The notes beneath the pieces are model-generated. The model ran no database searches and had not been told where the DNA came from. It saw only the letters and a list, made by a program, of their open reading frames with translations. DNA of 64,000 nt from an uncultured bacterium. GTDB lineage: Bacteria > Bacillota > Clostridia > Lachnospirales > Lachnospiraceae. Position numbers and translations under genes: made by a program. The stretch is taken from positions 1 to 64,000 of the forward strand of contig CAJMPJ010000009.1 in NCBI GenBank assembly GCA_905215155.1, read 5' to 3'. Positions 15,921-25,149 of this stretch are shown piece after piece (position 1 is the stretch's first letter; each line of letters starts with the position of its first letter).

Positions 15921-15948
15921 ACACAACATCTAGTGCTTTTTAATTATA
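15921..15948 (-). promoter_or_regulatory. NrdR box and -10 element of nrdDG
   Basis: ACACAACATCTAGTGC (15921-15936) matches 13 of 16 positions of the NrdR box consensus ACACWATATATWGTGT. On the minus strand TATAAT (15943-15948) lies 6 nt upstream, so the box covers the expected transcription start. A second box at the usual spacing is not clear. Confidence 0.75.
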
Positions 15949-15985
15949 CACCACGAAAAAAAAAAGTAAAGAGGATTTTCAAATC

Positions 15986-16606
15986 TTAACGGACAAAATT
16001 TGTCCACGCTTTTTCTTCCTGGGCCGGAAGGCTGATTCCTGCGTTTTTTCCTGCTTCCAGACATTTTAACAGCCATGCCATATTTTTTCCTAAAACCCGC
16101 ATGATCTGAAGTCCTTCCAAATCCTGCTCCACATCTGCAGCATCCCTTCCATGAACCATATTCCAATAGTTGGAGGAAACAACCGGCATCTGGGCAATGG
16201 TGAAATACTTATTCAATGCATCAAGGGTGGCCGTTGTTCCGGCACGGCGCGCGGAAGCAACGGCTGCTCCCGGCTTAAAGGCGAAGTCTCTTCCCGCAAA
16301 AAAAAGCCGGTCCAGCAGGGCAAACAAAGAACCGTTTGCAGAAGCATAATAAACCGGTGAGCCAACAATAAGCCCGTCCGCCTCTTCCATTTTATCAAGG
16401 ATCTCATTGACCGGATCGTCCTGGAACACGCATCTGCCGGTTTCCGCACATTTCCCGCATGCGATGCAGCCATGGATGGCTTTGTTCCCGATGTGAATCA
16501 CTTCCGTTTCAATCCCTTCCTGATTCAAGGCTCCTGCCACTTCGGTGAGCGCACGGTTGGTACATCCTTCTTTGTGTGGACTTCCGTTAATCATCAATAC
16601 TTTCAT
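15986..16606 (-). CDS. flavodoxin-fold NAD(P)H reductase with Cys-rich motif
   Basis: The 206 residues begin with MKVLMINGSPHKEGCT, the FMN phosphate-binding loop of the NADPH-dependent FMN reductase family. A Cys motif (GCIACGKCAETGRC, about residues 46-59) resembles the iron-sulfur flavoproteins of anaerobes, followed by GSPVYYASANG at the flavin site. It probably transfers electrons or reduces quinones or nitro compounds; the substrate is unknown. It starts 15 nt after the SNF2 helicase gene, so the two may share a transcript. Confidence 0.85.
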   Translation of the reverse strand: MKVLMINGSPHKEGCTNRALTEVAGALNQEGIETEVIHIGNKAIHGCIACGKCAETGRCVFQDDPVNEILDKMEEADGLIVGSPVYYASANGSLFALLDRLFFAGRDFAFKPGAAVASARRAGTTATLDALNKYFTIAQMPVVSSNYWNMVHGRDAADVEQDLEGLQIMRVLGKNMAWLLKCLEAGKNAGISLPAQEEKAWTNFVR

Positions 16607-16621
16607 CTCTTATTCATCCTT

Positions 16622-19600
16622 TCATTCATTTAATAGACCCAATAAATCTTCCCGACTTAAATTACTAAGGGAAATGGTTCCCTCCGTAATAATCTGTTCC
16701 GCCAGGTCTTTTTTTGACTCCTGCAATTTTAAAATATTTTCCTCAATCGTTCCTTTTGTAATCAGCTTAAATACAGACACCTGCTTTTCCTGGCCGATCC
16801 GGTGGGCCCGGTCTGTCGCCTGATTCTGGGCCGCCACATTCCACCATGGATCAAAATGGATCACAATATCCGCGGCTGTTAAGTTAAGCCCGGTCCCTCC
16901 CGCTTTCAGAGAAATGAGAAACAGAGGAATTTCATCCTCCTTAAAGGAGTTGACCATATGCAGACGCTCCTCTTTGGGGGTGGCTCCGGTTAAAATATAA
17001 AATGGAATCTCTTCTTTTTTAAGCCTTTGGCTGATGATCTCAAGCATGGATGTAAACTGGGAGAAAAGAAGAATCTTATGACCTCCCTCTACTCCGTTCC
17101 TCACAAGATCCATACAGGTTTCAAGCTTTGCGGATTCCCCGCTGTAATCTCCGTAGCACAGATGAGGATCACAGCATATCTGCCGCAACCTGGTAAGCTC
17201 GGCAAGGATCTGGATGTTGTCCTTTCCTGATTTTCCCTCCATCCGTTCCAGTTCTTTTTTCAGTCGGTATGCATTGGCCGTATAAATATCCTTCTGTTTT
17301 TTATCAAAAGCGGAATAAACCACAGTCTCCAGCTTATCGGGAAGTTCTTTTAATACATCCTTTTTTAAACGCCGTAGGATAAATGGTCCGATGAGCCGGT
17401 GCAGGTTCTCCAATACAGAAGGTTCCTGGTCCTTGACAATCGGCGTTTCATATTCTTTTTTAAATTTCTGGTAGCTGAACAAAAATCCGGGCATCAGGTA
17501 ATCAAAAATACTCCATAACTCGGACAAGCGGTTTTCAATGGGCGTTCCGGTCAGCGCGAACCGGCTTTGGGCCTCGATCCCTTTGACTGCCTTTGCACTT
17601 TGGGTGGAAGCATTTTTAATATATTGAGCCTCATCTATGATCTGGAAACGGAAGGACTTCCCTTCATAAAACGGAATGTCTCTTTTTAACAAATCATAAG
17701 AAGTAATGAGCACATCATTCCCGGCCATATGGGTAAGCATCTCCTCCCGGTCAGCGGCCATACCGGTCACAGTCAGAACTTTAAGCTCCGGTGCAAACAT
17801 GCGAAGCTCATTCTCCCAGTTATAGACAAGTGACGCAGGACAGACGATGAGGGAAACCGAAGACTCCTGCTTTTCTTTCTCATCAAGCAGCAGGGAAATG
17901 ACCTGTATGGTTTTCCCCAGTCCCATATCATCAGCCAGTATACCGCCAAACCCGTAATGATCCAGAGTTTTTAGCCACCGGTATCCCGTCTTTTGATATC
18001 CTCTTAAAATCTGCCGAAGGGCTTGTGGGACCTCAAAATCACTGTCCTCCACGGATTTCATGCCACGAACCACTGCTTTATATAGCTGGTCCCGGTATAG
18101 AGTTATACCGCTTCCCTCTTTCAGCAGTCCATCCAGATAAAGGGCACGGTACCTTGGCAGACGGAAGGTTTTATTTTCCAGATCAGAAAGGTCCAACGAC
18201 ATATCTTCCATAAGCTTTGCAACCGAAAGAAGTCCGTTATCATCAAGATTTAAAAATTCTCCGTTCTTCAAACGGTAAAACTTTTTTTTCTTACTGTACT
18301 CTGATAACAGGCGGTTTAATTCTTCTCCGGACAATCCCTCCGTATCCACATGAAGCTCCAGCCAGTTGCCGACGCTTCGGATTCCTACGGAAACCTTTGG
18401 CGGAGGCAATACCTTTAGTTTTTTAAAGGATTCTGAAAAGTAAACCTCTCCATAGTTCATAAATTCCTGTATTCCGTCTATCAGCAGACGATATACCGCC
18501 TCTTCGTCATTGCGGATGGCGGGATAAGAAGAATCATATTCCCTGTATTTAAAATATTTGGTTATCAGCTGACTGATGCGGAACTCACCCGGCACATCCC
18601 GGCATACGGTGCGGGGAAGCCGTTCATCCTCCACCGGCTGGAAGGAATAATCCCCATAGGACAGTGTCGGCTTTAAAGTCAGATTGTTTGGTCCGTCAGA
18701 ATCAAAGTAAAAGCGGGCCTTCAACTCCTCCGGCTTATATTGTTCCAAATCAAGATCACCGGAATCAATGGTACAGTAAGCGGCAATTTTTTTTAAGACA
18801 CGTTCATAAAAGAGAGGCATGTCCTTGTTGTTGATCTCAGTCTCATATTTGAAGCCATACCCTTCCATCATCTGTTTAAAGAATACCCCCAGAGCCTCGC
18901 TGCAGGACTGGTCACAGCAGTAAAGATAGTGGGCATCTGCGAAATAAAGATGATGCTGGCCTTCAAATACCATCAGATCTTTGTCTATGGAAACGGATAC
19001 ACCTTCTCTGCCTTCCCTTCTTACCGTTACCGTCAGCTCAGGAGTACGTTCCGTAACCTCGACCTGGCGTTTCTGCCCTTTGTAATCCTCGATTTCCAGA
19101 GTCCTGTTTTTCATGATTTGAAAAAAGCGGTCGATAGTGGTACGGCTTAAATTTAAAAAGCGCATGACAGGACTGGCGGAAAATGAGCTTTTTTGAAACT
19201 GCTTGTGGTGTTCTAAGTAGGTATTTACAACTTCCATGACAAATTCCAAAAGAGGACGGCTTTCTTTCAGGAAAGCCGAAACGCTGTGATGAAAGGATAA
19301 CTTTTTTCCATATTCCACAAAGGTCCCGCTCTCCACCGCTTTTACAAAAGCAGAAAGATCCCTGATCATATAAAGCCGGTCTCTTCCCAGTTTAAATTCC
19401 AGTTTTACTTCCCTGCGGCCGGCCACCATAGCGACTAAAAGCTTGATCTGTTCCCCTTCTTCTTCGCTCATGATGCGGGCCACTTCCCGATTGGTGTATT
19501 CCCGGATCATGGCTCTGGCCTGCTGGGAAGTAGTTACCATCCTGCCCTGATTTTCCATCTCCTGGGCTTTGTATGCAGAAAAAAGTGCCTGACAGTGAGA

Positions 19601-19771
19601 ACACATCCCCCGGTAAGAATTCCCCAGGGCACAGGAACAAGAGTAGTCGATTACCTGACTACCCTTGATATGCAAACTTGCCTTATATTCATTTCCCTGA
19701 TCCTCAACTACCGCTCTGACGCCTGATTCACCTTTCCAAAAGGCATTTGTCGTCATATGTGATACTTTCAT
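16622..19771 (-). CDS. SWIM zinc-finger SNF2-family helicase
   Basis: The 1049-residue protein combines a SWIM zinc finger near the N-terminus (CSCALGN..CSHC, about residues 50-66), a long middle region of the SNF2-associated bacterial type, and a C-terminal SNF2 ATPase: Walker A in GILADDMGLGKT (about 608-620), DEAQ box (about 715), LTGTPIENRLSELWSIFDYL, and motif VI in QATDRAHRIGQ. Such HepA/RapA-like translocases act on nucleic acid-protein complexes, for example in transcription recycling or repair. It starts 23 nt after argS. No defence-island partners are nearby, so a housekeeping role is more likely. Confidence 0.92.
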   Translation of the reverse strand: MKVSHMTTNAFWKGESGVRAVVEDQGNEYKASLHIKGSQVIDYSCSCALGNSYRGMCSHCQALFSAYKAQEMENQGRMVTTSQQARAMIREYTNREVARIMSEEEGEQIKLLVAMVAGRREVKLEFKLGRDRLYMIRDLSAFVKAVESGTFVEYGKKLSFHHSVSAFLKESRPLLEFVMEVVNTYLEHHKQFQKSSFSASPVMRFLNLSRTTIDRFFQIMKNRTLEIEDYKGQKRQVEVTERTPELTVTVRREGREGVSVSIDKDLMVFEGQHHLYFADAHYLYCCDQSCSEALGVFFKQMMEGYGFKYETEINNKDMPLFYERVLKKIAAYCTIDSGDLDLEQYKPEELKARFYFDSDGPNNLTLKPTLSYGDYSFQPVEDERLPRTVCRDVPGEFRISQLITKYFKYREYDSSYPAIRNDEEAVYRLLIDGIQEFMNYGEVYFSESFKKLKVLPPPKVSVGIRSVGNWLELHVDTEGLSGEELNRLLSEYSKKKKFYRLKNGEFLNLDDNGLLSVAKLMEDMSLDLSDLENKTFRLPRYRALYLDGLLKEGSGITLYRDQLYKAVVRGMKSVEDSDFEVPQALRQILRGYQKTGYRWLKTLDHYGFGGILADDMGLGKTIQVISLLLDEKEKQESSVSLIVCPASLVYNWENELRMFAPELKVLTVTGMAADREEMLTHMAGNDVLITSYDLLKRDIPFYEGKSFRFQIIDEAQYIKNASTQSAKAVKGIEAQSRFALTGTPIENRLSELWSIFDYLMPGFLFSYQKFKKEYETPIVKDQEPSVLENLHRLIGPFILRRLKKDVLKELPDKLETVVYSAFDKKQKDIYTANAYRLKKELERMEGKSGKDNIQILAELTRLRQICCDPHLCYGDYSGESAKLETCMDLVRNGVEGGHKILLFSQFTSMLEIISQRLKKEEIPFYILTGATPKEERLHMVNSFKEDEIPLFLISLKAGGTGLNLTAADIVIHFDPWWNVAAQNQATDRAHRIGQEKQVSVFKLITKGTIEENILKLQESKKDLAEQIITEGTISLSNLSREDLLGLLNE

Positions 19772-19794
19772 AACCCTTCACATCCGTTCGCTGC

Positions 19795-21564
19795 TTACAT
19801 TCGTTCCGGAGCTTCAATCCCTAACACATAGATGCATTCGTTCAACACATCCTTGGTTAGACTGATCAAACGCACCCAGGAAGCCTGCTGTTTTTTATTT
19901 TCTTCGGAAATAATCTTTGTATCGTGATAAAACCGGTTAAATGCATTGGCAAGCTCATAGATATACTGACATATTTTATGAGGAGCAAGCTCTGCAAAAC
20001 TTGTTTCCATGATCTCGTTATAACGGGAAAGCTGCAGCATCAAATCCTTTTCAGCTCCGGAAACCGGTGCAAGAATCCGCACTTCCCCCTCATACTTATC
20101 TTCCAGCTCCTGGTACTTTGCAAGAATTGATTTTATCCGTACAATGGTATAAAGGATATAGGGTCCTGTATTCCCTTCAAAGGACACAAAGCGGTCCATA
20201 TCAAATATATAATCCTTAGATGCCTGATTGGACAAATCCCCGTACTTTAAAGCCGCAAGTCCTACGATCCTGGAAGTCTCTCTGGCTTCGTCTTCTGAAA
20301 CCGTCCTGTTTTCCAAGATTTTTTCATAGGCAGCCTGGCAGATATCTTCAATCATGGTTTCCAGACGCATTACGCCTCCGTCTCTTGTCTTAAACGGCTT
20401 TCCATCCTTTCCATTCATGGTCCCAAAGCCAAGGTGGGACATCTTCTTATCCGGAGCCGTAAATCCTGCCTTCTTTGCCACACGGAACACCTGTATAAAG
20501 TGAAGTTCCTGACGTTTATCTGTAATGTAGATGTACCAGTCCGGTTTAATATCCCGTTCCCGCTCAATAATCGTTCCAAGATCAGAGGTGGAGTAAAGAG
20601 CCGCTCCATCGGATTTGCGGACAATACATGGAGGAAGTTCTTTGGAATCCCCCTCTTCTGCAATGTCTACCACCAGTGCGCCCTGGCTCTCATAGGCAAG
20701 TCCTTTGTCCTGCAGTTCCTTGATCAGTCCCGGAATATAAGGTTCCGCATCGCTTTCGCCCTTCCAAAGATCAAAGGAAACATCCAGATTCCCATAGTTT
20801 TTCTTTAAATCTGCGACGGATACGTTAAGAATATGCTGCCAGATGGCACGATATGGTTTATAGCCGTTTTGAAGCTTTAAAGTCGCATCATGGGCTCTTT
20901 TGCTGAATGCTTCATCTTCTTTTGATTTTATGCTTGCAGCCGGATAAATCTCCTCCAGCTCGCTGATGGTAAATGGCGGTTCTTTCGGATATTCTCCTTC
21001 AAAGGAGTCATCAAAATAAGGAAGTTCCGGTTTTCTGTCCTTTAATTCTTCAATAATAAGACCCATCTGAAGTCCCCAGTCTCCAAGATGGACATCGCCA
21101 ATGACATGATGGCCCAAAAAGCGTCCCAGCCTTTTTATGCTTTCCCCGATGATGGCAGGACGGAGATGTCCCACATGGAGAGGCTTCGCCACATTGGCTC
21201 CGCCGTAATCCACCACAATGGTCAGCGGGTTTTCCACCTTTTCGCACCCGCACTGGTCTTCTCCTGCCATACCATTCATATAGTCTGCCAGATAGCCGGA
21301 ATTAATCTTTAAGTTGATAAATCCCGGCATCACTGCGTCCACTGCAGAAAAAACGGGGCTGTCAGAAAGCTTAGCCACTACTTCTGCTGCAATATCGTAC
21401 GGTTTCTTTTTATAAGCCTTTGCTGCTGCCATGGCTCCGTTGCACTGGTATTCACAAAGATCCGGGCGGTTGGATAAAGTAACCTTTGCATAGGCTTCCT
21501 CATATCCGCACTCCGCAAATGCAGCTTTCATCTCTGCCGTAATCAAATCAAGAATCTTTTTCAT
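19795..21564 (-). CDS. argS: arginyl-tRNA synthetase
   Basis: The 589-residue class I synthetase joins arginine to its tRNA. Visible features are the N-terminal Arg additional domain (1-110), the HIGH-type motif KPLHVGHLRP (about 135), a KMS-type loop (KKMSHLGFGTMNG) and the C-terminal DALR anticodon-binding domain. GGAG lies about 12 nt before ATG 21564. Unlike thrS and valS it has no T-box; only an A/T-rich stretch of about 130 nt separates it from the efp terminator. Confidence 0.96.
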   Translation of the reverse strand: MKKILDLITAEMKAAFAECGYEEAYAKVTLSNRPDLCEYQCNGAMAAAKAYKKKPYDIAAEVVAKLSDSPVFSAVDAVMPGFINLKINSGYLADYMNGMAGEDQCGCEKVENPLTIVVDYGGANVAKPLHVGHLRPAIIGESIKRLGRFLGHHVIGDVHLGDWGLQMGLIIEELKDRKPELPYFDDSFEGEYPKEPPFTISELEEIYPAASIKSKEDEAFSKRAHDATLKLQNGYKPYRAIWQHILNVSVADLKKNYGNLDVSFDLWKGESDAEPYIPGLIKELQDKGLAYESQGALVVDIAEEGDSKELPPCIVRKSDGAALYSTSDLGTIIERERDIKPDWYIYITDKRQELHFIQVFRVAKKAGFTAPDKKMSHLGFGTMNGKDGKPFKTRDGGVMRLETMIEDICQAAYEKILENRTVSEDEARETSRIVGLAALKYGDLSNQASKDYIFDMDRFVSFEGNTGPYILYTIVRIKSILAKYQELEDKYEGEVRILAPVSGAEKDLMLQLSRYNEIMETSFAELAPHKICQYIYELANAFNRFYHDTKIISEENKKQQASWVRLISLTKDVLNECIYVLGIEAPERM

Positions 21565-21692
21565 CCGTTCCTGGTCTCCTTTTTCTATATCCAGATATTT
21601 ATAAGCTAAATATTAATTATATTACAAATAAGGTTAAAAATCAAATTCTTTTGTATGGTTTCTTCCAGTCTTTCCTGAATTCTTTTTAAAGC

Positions 21693-21722
21693 AAAAAAGA
21701 CCGGGCTTCCCGGTCCTTTTTT
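21693..21722. terminator. bidirectional terminator after efp
   Basis: A perfect 7-bp stem GACCGGG/CCCGGTC with a 3-nt loop, with a run of six A on one side and six T on the other. Confidence 0.9.
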
Positions 21723-21730
21723 CATTCTGA

Positions 21731-22288
21731 TTAAACTCTTGACATATATTCACCAGTACGTGTATCGATTTTAATCTTATCCCCCTGCTCTACAAAAAGA
21801 GGAACATATACAACGGCTCCGGTCTCAACAGTAGCTGGCTTTGTAGCTCCCTGTGCGGTATCACCCTTAAATCCTGGTTCTGTGTCTGTGATCACCAGCT
21901 CCACAAATAACGGAGGTTCTACAGAATATACTTTACCATTGTAAGAACATACCTTAACGTTCTCATTCTCTTTCACAAACTTCAATGCATCACCGATCAC
22001 GTCAGGACCTAATGCCACCTGCTCGTAAGTATTTGTATCCATAAAGTTATGAAGATCTCCATCGGCATACAGATACTGCATGTCTACTCTGTCGATTCTT
22101 GCCTGTGGGAACTTTTCTGTCGGGCGGAATGTGCGTTCTACAACGCCGCCGTTTACCACATCTTTAATCTTTGTTCTTACGAATGCCGCACCCTTTCCAG
22201 GTTTTACGTGCTGGAACTCCATAATCTGATATACAGTACCCTCGATCTCCAATGTGATACCGTTTCTAAAATCACCCGCTGATATCAT
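21731..22288 (-). CDS. efp: translation elongation factor P
   Basis: EF-P rescues ribosomes stalled at proline runs. The 185 residues have three OB-like beta domains. The tip loop [12 protein letters not shown] (about residues 28-39) carries the Lys that is modified in many species, and [21 protein letters not shown] is the C-terminal signature. AAGGAGGA precedes ATG 22288. It is the last gene of a run nrdR-yqeG-aroQ-efp on the minus strand and ends in a strong terminator. Confidence 0.97.
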   Translation of the reverse strand: MISAGDFRNGITLEIEGTVYQIMEFQHVKPGKGAAFVRTKIKDVVNGGVVERTFRPTEKFPQARIDRVDMQYLYADGDLHNFMDTNTYEQVALGPDVIGDALKFVKENENVKVCSYNGKVYSVEPPLFVELVITDTEPGFKGDTAQGATKPATVETGAVVYVPLFVEQGDKIKIDTRTGEYMSRV

Positions 22289-22400
22289 AAATGATATTCC
22301 TCCTTGAATTTCTCTTCTTAACCTTTTATATTCTATACTATAACAAACGCATTTTCAACCGTTTTTTTGCAAATATCTCCATTTTCTTACCCGAACAGGA

Positions 22401-22829
22401 CTATTTGCCCGTTAAAAAGTCCATAGCAAGAACATACCCTTTCAGTCCCAGACCAACAACTTGTCCCGTACATACCGGTGCTGTTACAGACAAATGACGG
22501 AATTCTTCCCTTTTATGGACATTAGATATGTGAACTTCGATTTTTGGAATTTCCACGGAACCCAATGCATCCCTTAACGCATAGCTGTAATGGGTGAACG
22601 CTCCGGGATTAATAATGATCCCTTCCGTTCCATTATGATAAGCTTCCTGAATCTTATCTATCAGTCCGCCTTCATAATTGCTCTGATAGATCTCCAGTTC
22701 ATGGCCTTCTGTCTCCGCTTTTTTTGTAAGCATGGAAACCAGAGCCCCGTAGTCTTCGGTGCCGTATATTCCTTTTTCACGAATTCCCAAAAAGTTTAAA
22801 TTTGGCCCGTTTAATATCAAAATCTTCAT
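22401..22829 (-). CDS. aroQ: 3-dehydroquinate dehydratase, type II
   Basis: It converts 3-dehydroquinate to 3-dehydroshikimate in aromatic amino acid synthesis. The 142 residues carry the type II hallmarks: NGPNLNFLG near the start, the catalytic Tyr in the GIYGTEDYG lid, NPGAFTHYSYALRDAL, and the His of VHISNVHKREEFR. I chose ATG 22829 because the product then begins MKILILNGPNLN as in the family; an in-frame GTG upstream is possible. efp starts 112 nt further on. Confidence 0.95.
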   Translation of the reverse strand: MKILILNGPNLNFLGIREKGIYGTEDYGALVSMLTKKAETEGHELEIYQSNYEGGLIDKIQEAYHNGTEGIIINPGAFTHYSYALRDALGSVEIPKIEVHISNVHKREEFRHLSVTAPVCTGQVVGLGLKGYVLAMDFLTGK

Positions 22830-22936
22830 GTTCTCAGCGCTGCCTTTCCTCACATCTTATAACTCCAGGCAAAGCAGCTCTTTAGATTTTTTTATTATAT
22901 CCCTAAAAGCAGTCTTTTACCCGGAAAAATGTTCTT

Positions 22937-23452
22937 TTAAAATGATATATCACCTTTTTTATCTCTGTGATAGAAATATAACACAATGGCTTCCAATGCC
23001 CTCTTTAAGACAATCTGGATTTCTTCTTTTGGATCAATGGGCTTTACCAGTATATTGTGTATTCCGGCTCTTTTTGCGCCATACACATCCGTAAAAAGCT
23101 GATCGCCGACGAAAACCGTATTTTTCACATCGGTTCCCATCAATTCCATGGCTTTCTGATAGCCTTTTATTCCAGGCTTGTTCCCCCGGAATATATAACG
23201 GGGGCTTCCCACTGCTTTTGCAAAGGAAGCCACTCTTGGTTCTTTGTTATTTGATAAGAGACAGGTTTTCAGCCCTATTTCCTGCAAATGTAAAAAGAGA
23301 TTTTTCGCTCTTTCATCTGCAGGTGCACCATGAGGAACCAGCGTATTGTCAATATCAAAAATAACACCCCGGATTCCGCTTTTGTATAAACGTTCAAAGG
23401 GTATGTCATACGTGGATACCACGTCTTCATCGGGATAGAATGTCTTTAACAT
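22937..23452 (-). CDS. yqeG: YqeG family HAD-type phosphatase
   Basis: The 171 residues belong to the HAD superfamily subclass IIIA. The nucleophile motif is GVIFDIDNTLVPHG (Asp about 33 and 35), motif II is CLLSNNKE, and motif III/IV is KPGIKGYQKAM..VFVGDQLFTDVYGAKRAG. It resembles Bacillus YqeG and mitochondrial PTPMT-like phosphatases, but the substrate is not established. AGGAGA lies just before ATG 23452. The gap to nrdR is 7 nt. Confidence 0.92.
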   Translation of the reverse strand: MLKTFYPDEDVVSTYDIPFERLYKSGIRGVIFDIDNTLVPHGAPADERAKNLFLHLQEIGLKTCLLSNNKEPRVASFAKAVGSPRYIFRGNKPGIKGYQKAMELMGTDVKNTVFVGDQLFTDVYGAKRAGIHNILVKPIDPKEEIQIVLKRALEAIVLYFYHRDKKGDISF

Positions 23453-23459
23453 AAATCTC

Positions 23460-23912
23460 CTACTTCTTTAACAGTTTTCCTATTTCTTCTATAAATGTAT
23501 TCACATCTTTGAATTCCCTGTAGACGGAAGCAAAGCGGACGTAAGCCACTTCGTCTATCTCCTGGAGCTTTTTCATCACAAGTTCTCCAATGACAGTGCT
23601 TTCCACTTCTTTTTCTTCCCGGTTGAACACCTGCGTCTCCACATCATCAACCATAAAATCAATCTGCTGGGATGAAACCGGCCTCTTATGGCAGGAATGA
23701 AGAATTCCTGATTCTATTTTTGAACGGTCATAAACCTCTCTGGAACGATCTTTTTTAATTACCATGAGAGGCATGGTCTCAAGCTTCTCATAAGTGGTAA
23801 AGCGTTTACCGCATTTTTCACACTGCCTGCGCCGCCTGATGGAACTATTGTCATCTGCTGGTCTGGAATCAATGACTTTTGTATCTGCTTCATTGCAAAA
23901 TGGACATTTCAC
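23460..23912 (-). CDS. nrdR: transcriptional repressor NrdR
   Basis: NrdR senses ATP/dATP and represses ribonucleotide reductase genes. The 150 residues contain a zinc ribbon (CPFC..CEKCGKRF, residues 3-37), the conserved basic RRRRQCEKC and an ATP-cone (about 46-136). A likely target lies in this window: the box at 15921-15936 in front of nrdDG. The gene leads a run with yqeG. Confidence 0.97.
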   Translation of the reverse strand: MKCPFCNEADTKVIDSRPADDNSSIRRRRQCEKCGKRFTTYEKLETMPLMVIKKDRSREVYDRSKIESGILHSCHKRPVSSQQIDFMVDDVETQVFNREEKEVESTVIGELVMKKLQEIDEVAYVRFASVYREFKDVNTFIEEIGKLLKK

Positions 23913-23996
23913 GCCTCTATCCTCCTGTCTTACGGACTGTATCTATATTATGTATATCATAACTTACATTCCGCAGATTCACAAGCCCATCTTCTA

Positions 23997-24257
23997 CTAT
24001 ACCCCGCATTTTTCCGTGGCTTTATCCAAATCCACATTGACAAGTATAATATCCGGACCGACTTGCCTTATATCACAGAAGGGAATGACATATTCTTTTT
24101 CCCTAACCAAAAATCCGCAAAAGCATCCGGGGCCAGGCACAATTATGGATAAAAGGCACCCCGACTCCATATCAAAATCCACATCGCCCACATAACCCAG
24201 ACGTTTGCAGTCACAGATATTAATCACTTCTTTTGTCTTGAGATCAGAAATGCGCAT
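23997..24257 (-). CDS. ylmC: YlmC/YmxH family PRC-barrel sporulation protein
   Basis: The 86-residue protein begins MRISDLKTKEVINICDCKRLGYVGDVDFD and folds as a PRC barrel; relatives in Bacillus and Clostridium are linked to sporulation, with no known reaction. It has a Cys pair in GPGCFCGF. AGGAGGTG lies 7 nt before ATG 24257, so the longer frame is not used. The start codon lies inside a perfect 13-bp inverted repeat with the ribosome-binding site in the loop (24250-24298), which suggests translational control. Confidence 0.88.
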   Translation of the reverse strand: MRISDLKTKEVINICDCKRLGYVGDVDFDMESGCLLSIIVPGPGCFCGFLVREKEYVIPFCDIRQVGPDIILVNVDLDKATEKCGV

Positions 24258-24298
24258 AGAATTCACCTCCTGCACTGCTTAGTGTATTCTATGCGCAT
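24250..24298 (-). promoter_or_regulatory. hairpin that buries the ylmC start codon
   Basis: ATGCGCATAGAAT (24250-24262 on the plus strand) and its exact complement (24286-24298) flank a 23-nt loop. In the minus-strand mRNA the right arm becomes the 5' arm, the loop contains AGGAGGTG (24264-24271), and the 3' arm contains the ylmC start codon (24255-24257). Confidence 0.7.
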
Positions 24299-24321
24299 AA
24301 AAGCCGTATGACACGGTTTTA
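24297..24321 (-). terminator. terminator-like hairpin after the DUF975 gene
   Basis: On the minus strand AAAACCGT pairs with ACGG-TTTT (one bulge) immediately after the DUF975 stop codon. Its end touches the ylmC start hairpin, so the two structures may compete. Confidence 0.5.
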
Positions 24322-25149
24322 TCACCAATTTTCCTGATGCCTCATGGATTCGTAAGAATCCTCCGGCAGTCTGGTATAAGTTTTTGATGTCTGCTGCTCT
24401 TTTATATCCAGATAAAATTCTGTCAAGGTGGCATGAATATAAGGTAAAATCCAAAGGAAACCGATACACATGGAGAAATATCCCAATATCATCATTCCGA
24501 TAAAGCTTAAATAAATATAAAAGAGACGTCCCTTGTTTCCTCTCATCATCTCAACACTTTCCCGAACACTTTGAAGCACGCCCTTATCCGTAGCTTCTAT
24601 CAGGATATACGTGGACTGGGATAAATAAATGGAACTGATTACGGTACCTGCCAGAAGTAAAACATACATCAGAACCAAAAGCACTGCCATTACCGGCAAA
24701 AAATCCGTAATAACTGCAACCACAAACACAACAAGGTAAGGTATCGCACATACAAATCCGATTAACACCCGGATCATATAAAGACCCAAAAATTTCATAG
24801 GTTTGTTTTTCAGTCCAAAAAGCAGGTCTGAAAATCCAGGATTCCGGTTTGTGCTTATATGATAATATAGCTTTAAAATTCCAGGTGCCAATAGCCCCAT
24901 GGCTGCCATCATTATGATAGAAAAGAAAACAATGATGATCTGCATGATAATAGATCCGGCTACGGATTCGCTTCCGCCGATAAATAACGATGCGTTGGCA
25001 ATCCCAATAAATAACGCGCATATAAAATAGATCATAATAAACACAGCCGCAACGGCAGAGAGGATCAATTCTGTACCGACACACAGACCATATCGGCCCT
25101 TTAATCCGGCCTTTGCCCGCTTTTTCAGTTCTGCAGATGTGGTTTTCAT
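24322..25149 (-). CDS. DUF975 family membrane protein
   Basis: The 275-residue integral membrane protein has about six hydrophobic segments. The N-terminal signature is AELKKRAKAGLKGRYG and the central one is VRESVEMMRGNKGRLFYIYLSFIG, both typical of DUF975. The family has no established function. The start codon overlaps the stop of the DUF4190 gene (TAATG), and AGGAGGTG precedes it, so the two are translationally coupled. Confidence 0.88.
   Translation of the reverse strand: MKTTSAELKKRAKAGLKGRYGLCVGTELILSAVAAVFIMIYFICALFIGIANASLFIGGSESVAGSIIMQIIIVFFSIIMMAAMGLLAPGILKLYYHISTNRNPGFSDLLFGLKNKPMKFLGLYMIRVLIGFVCAIPYLVVFVVAVITDFLPVMAVLLVLMYVLLLAGTVISSIYLSQSTYILIEATDKGVLQSVRESVEMMRGNKGRLFYIYLSFIGMMILGYFSMCIGFLWILPYIHATLTEFYLDIKEQQTSKTYTRLPEDSYESMRHQENW

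Noticed and set aside
16622..19771. SNF2 helicase as part of a defence island
   Set aside because: The neighbours are argS and a flavoprotein; no nuclease, methyltransferase or phage-linked gene is near.
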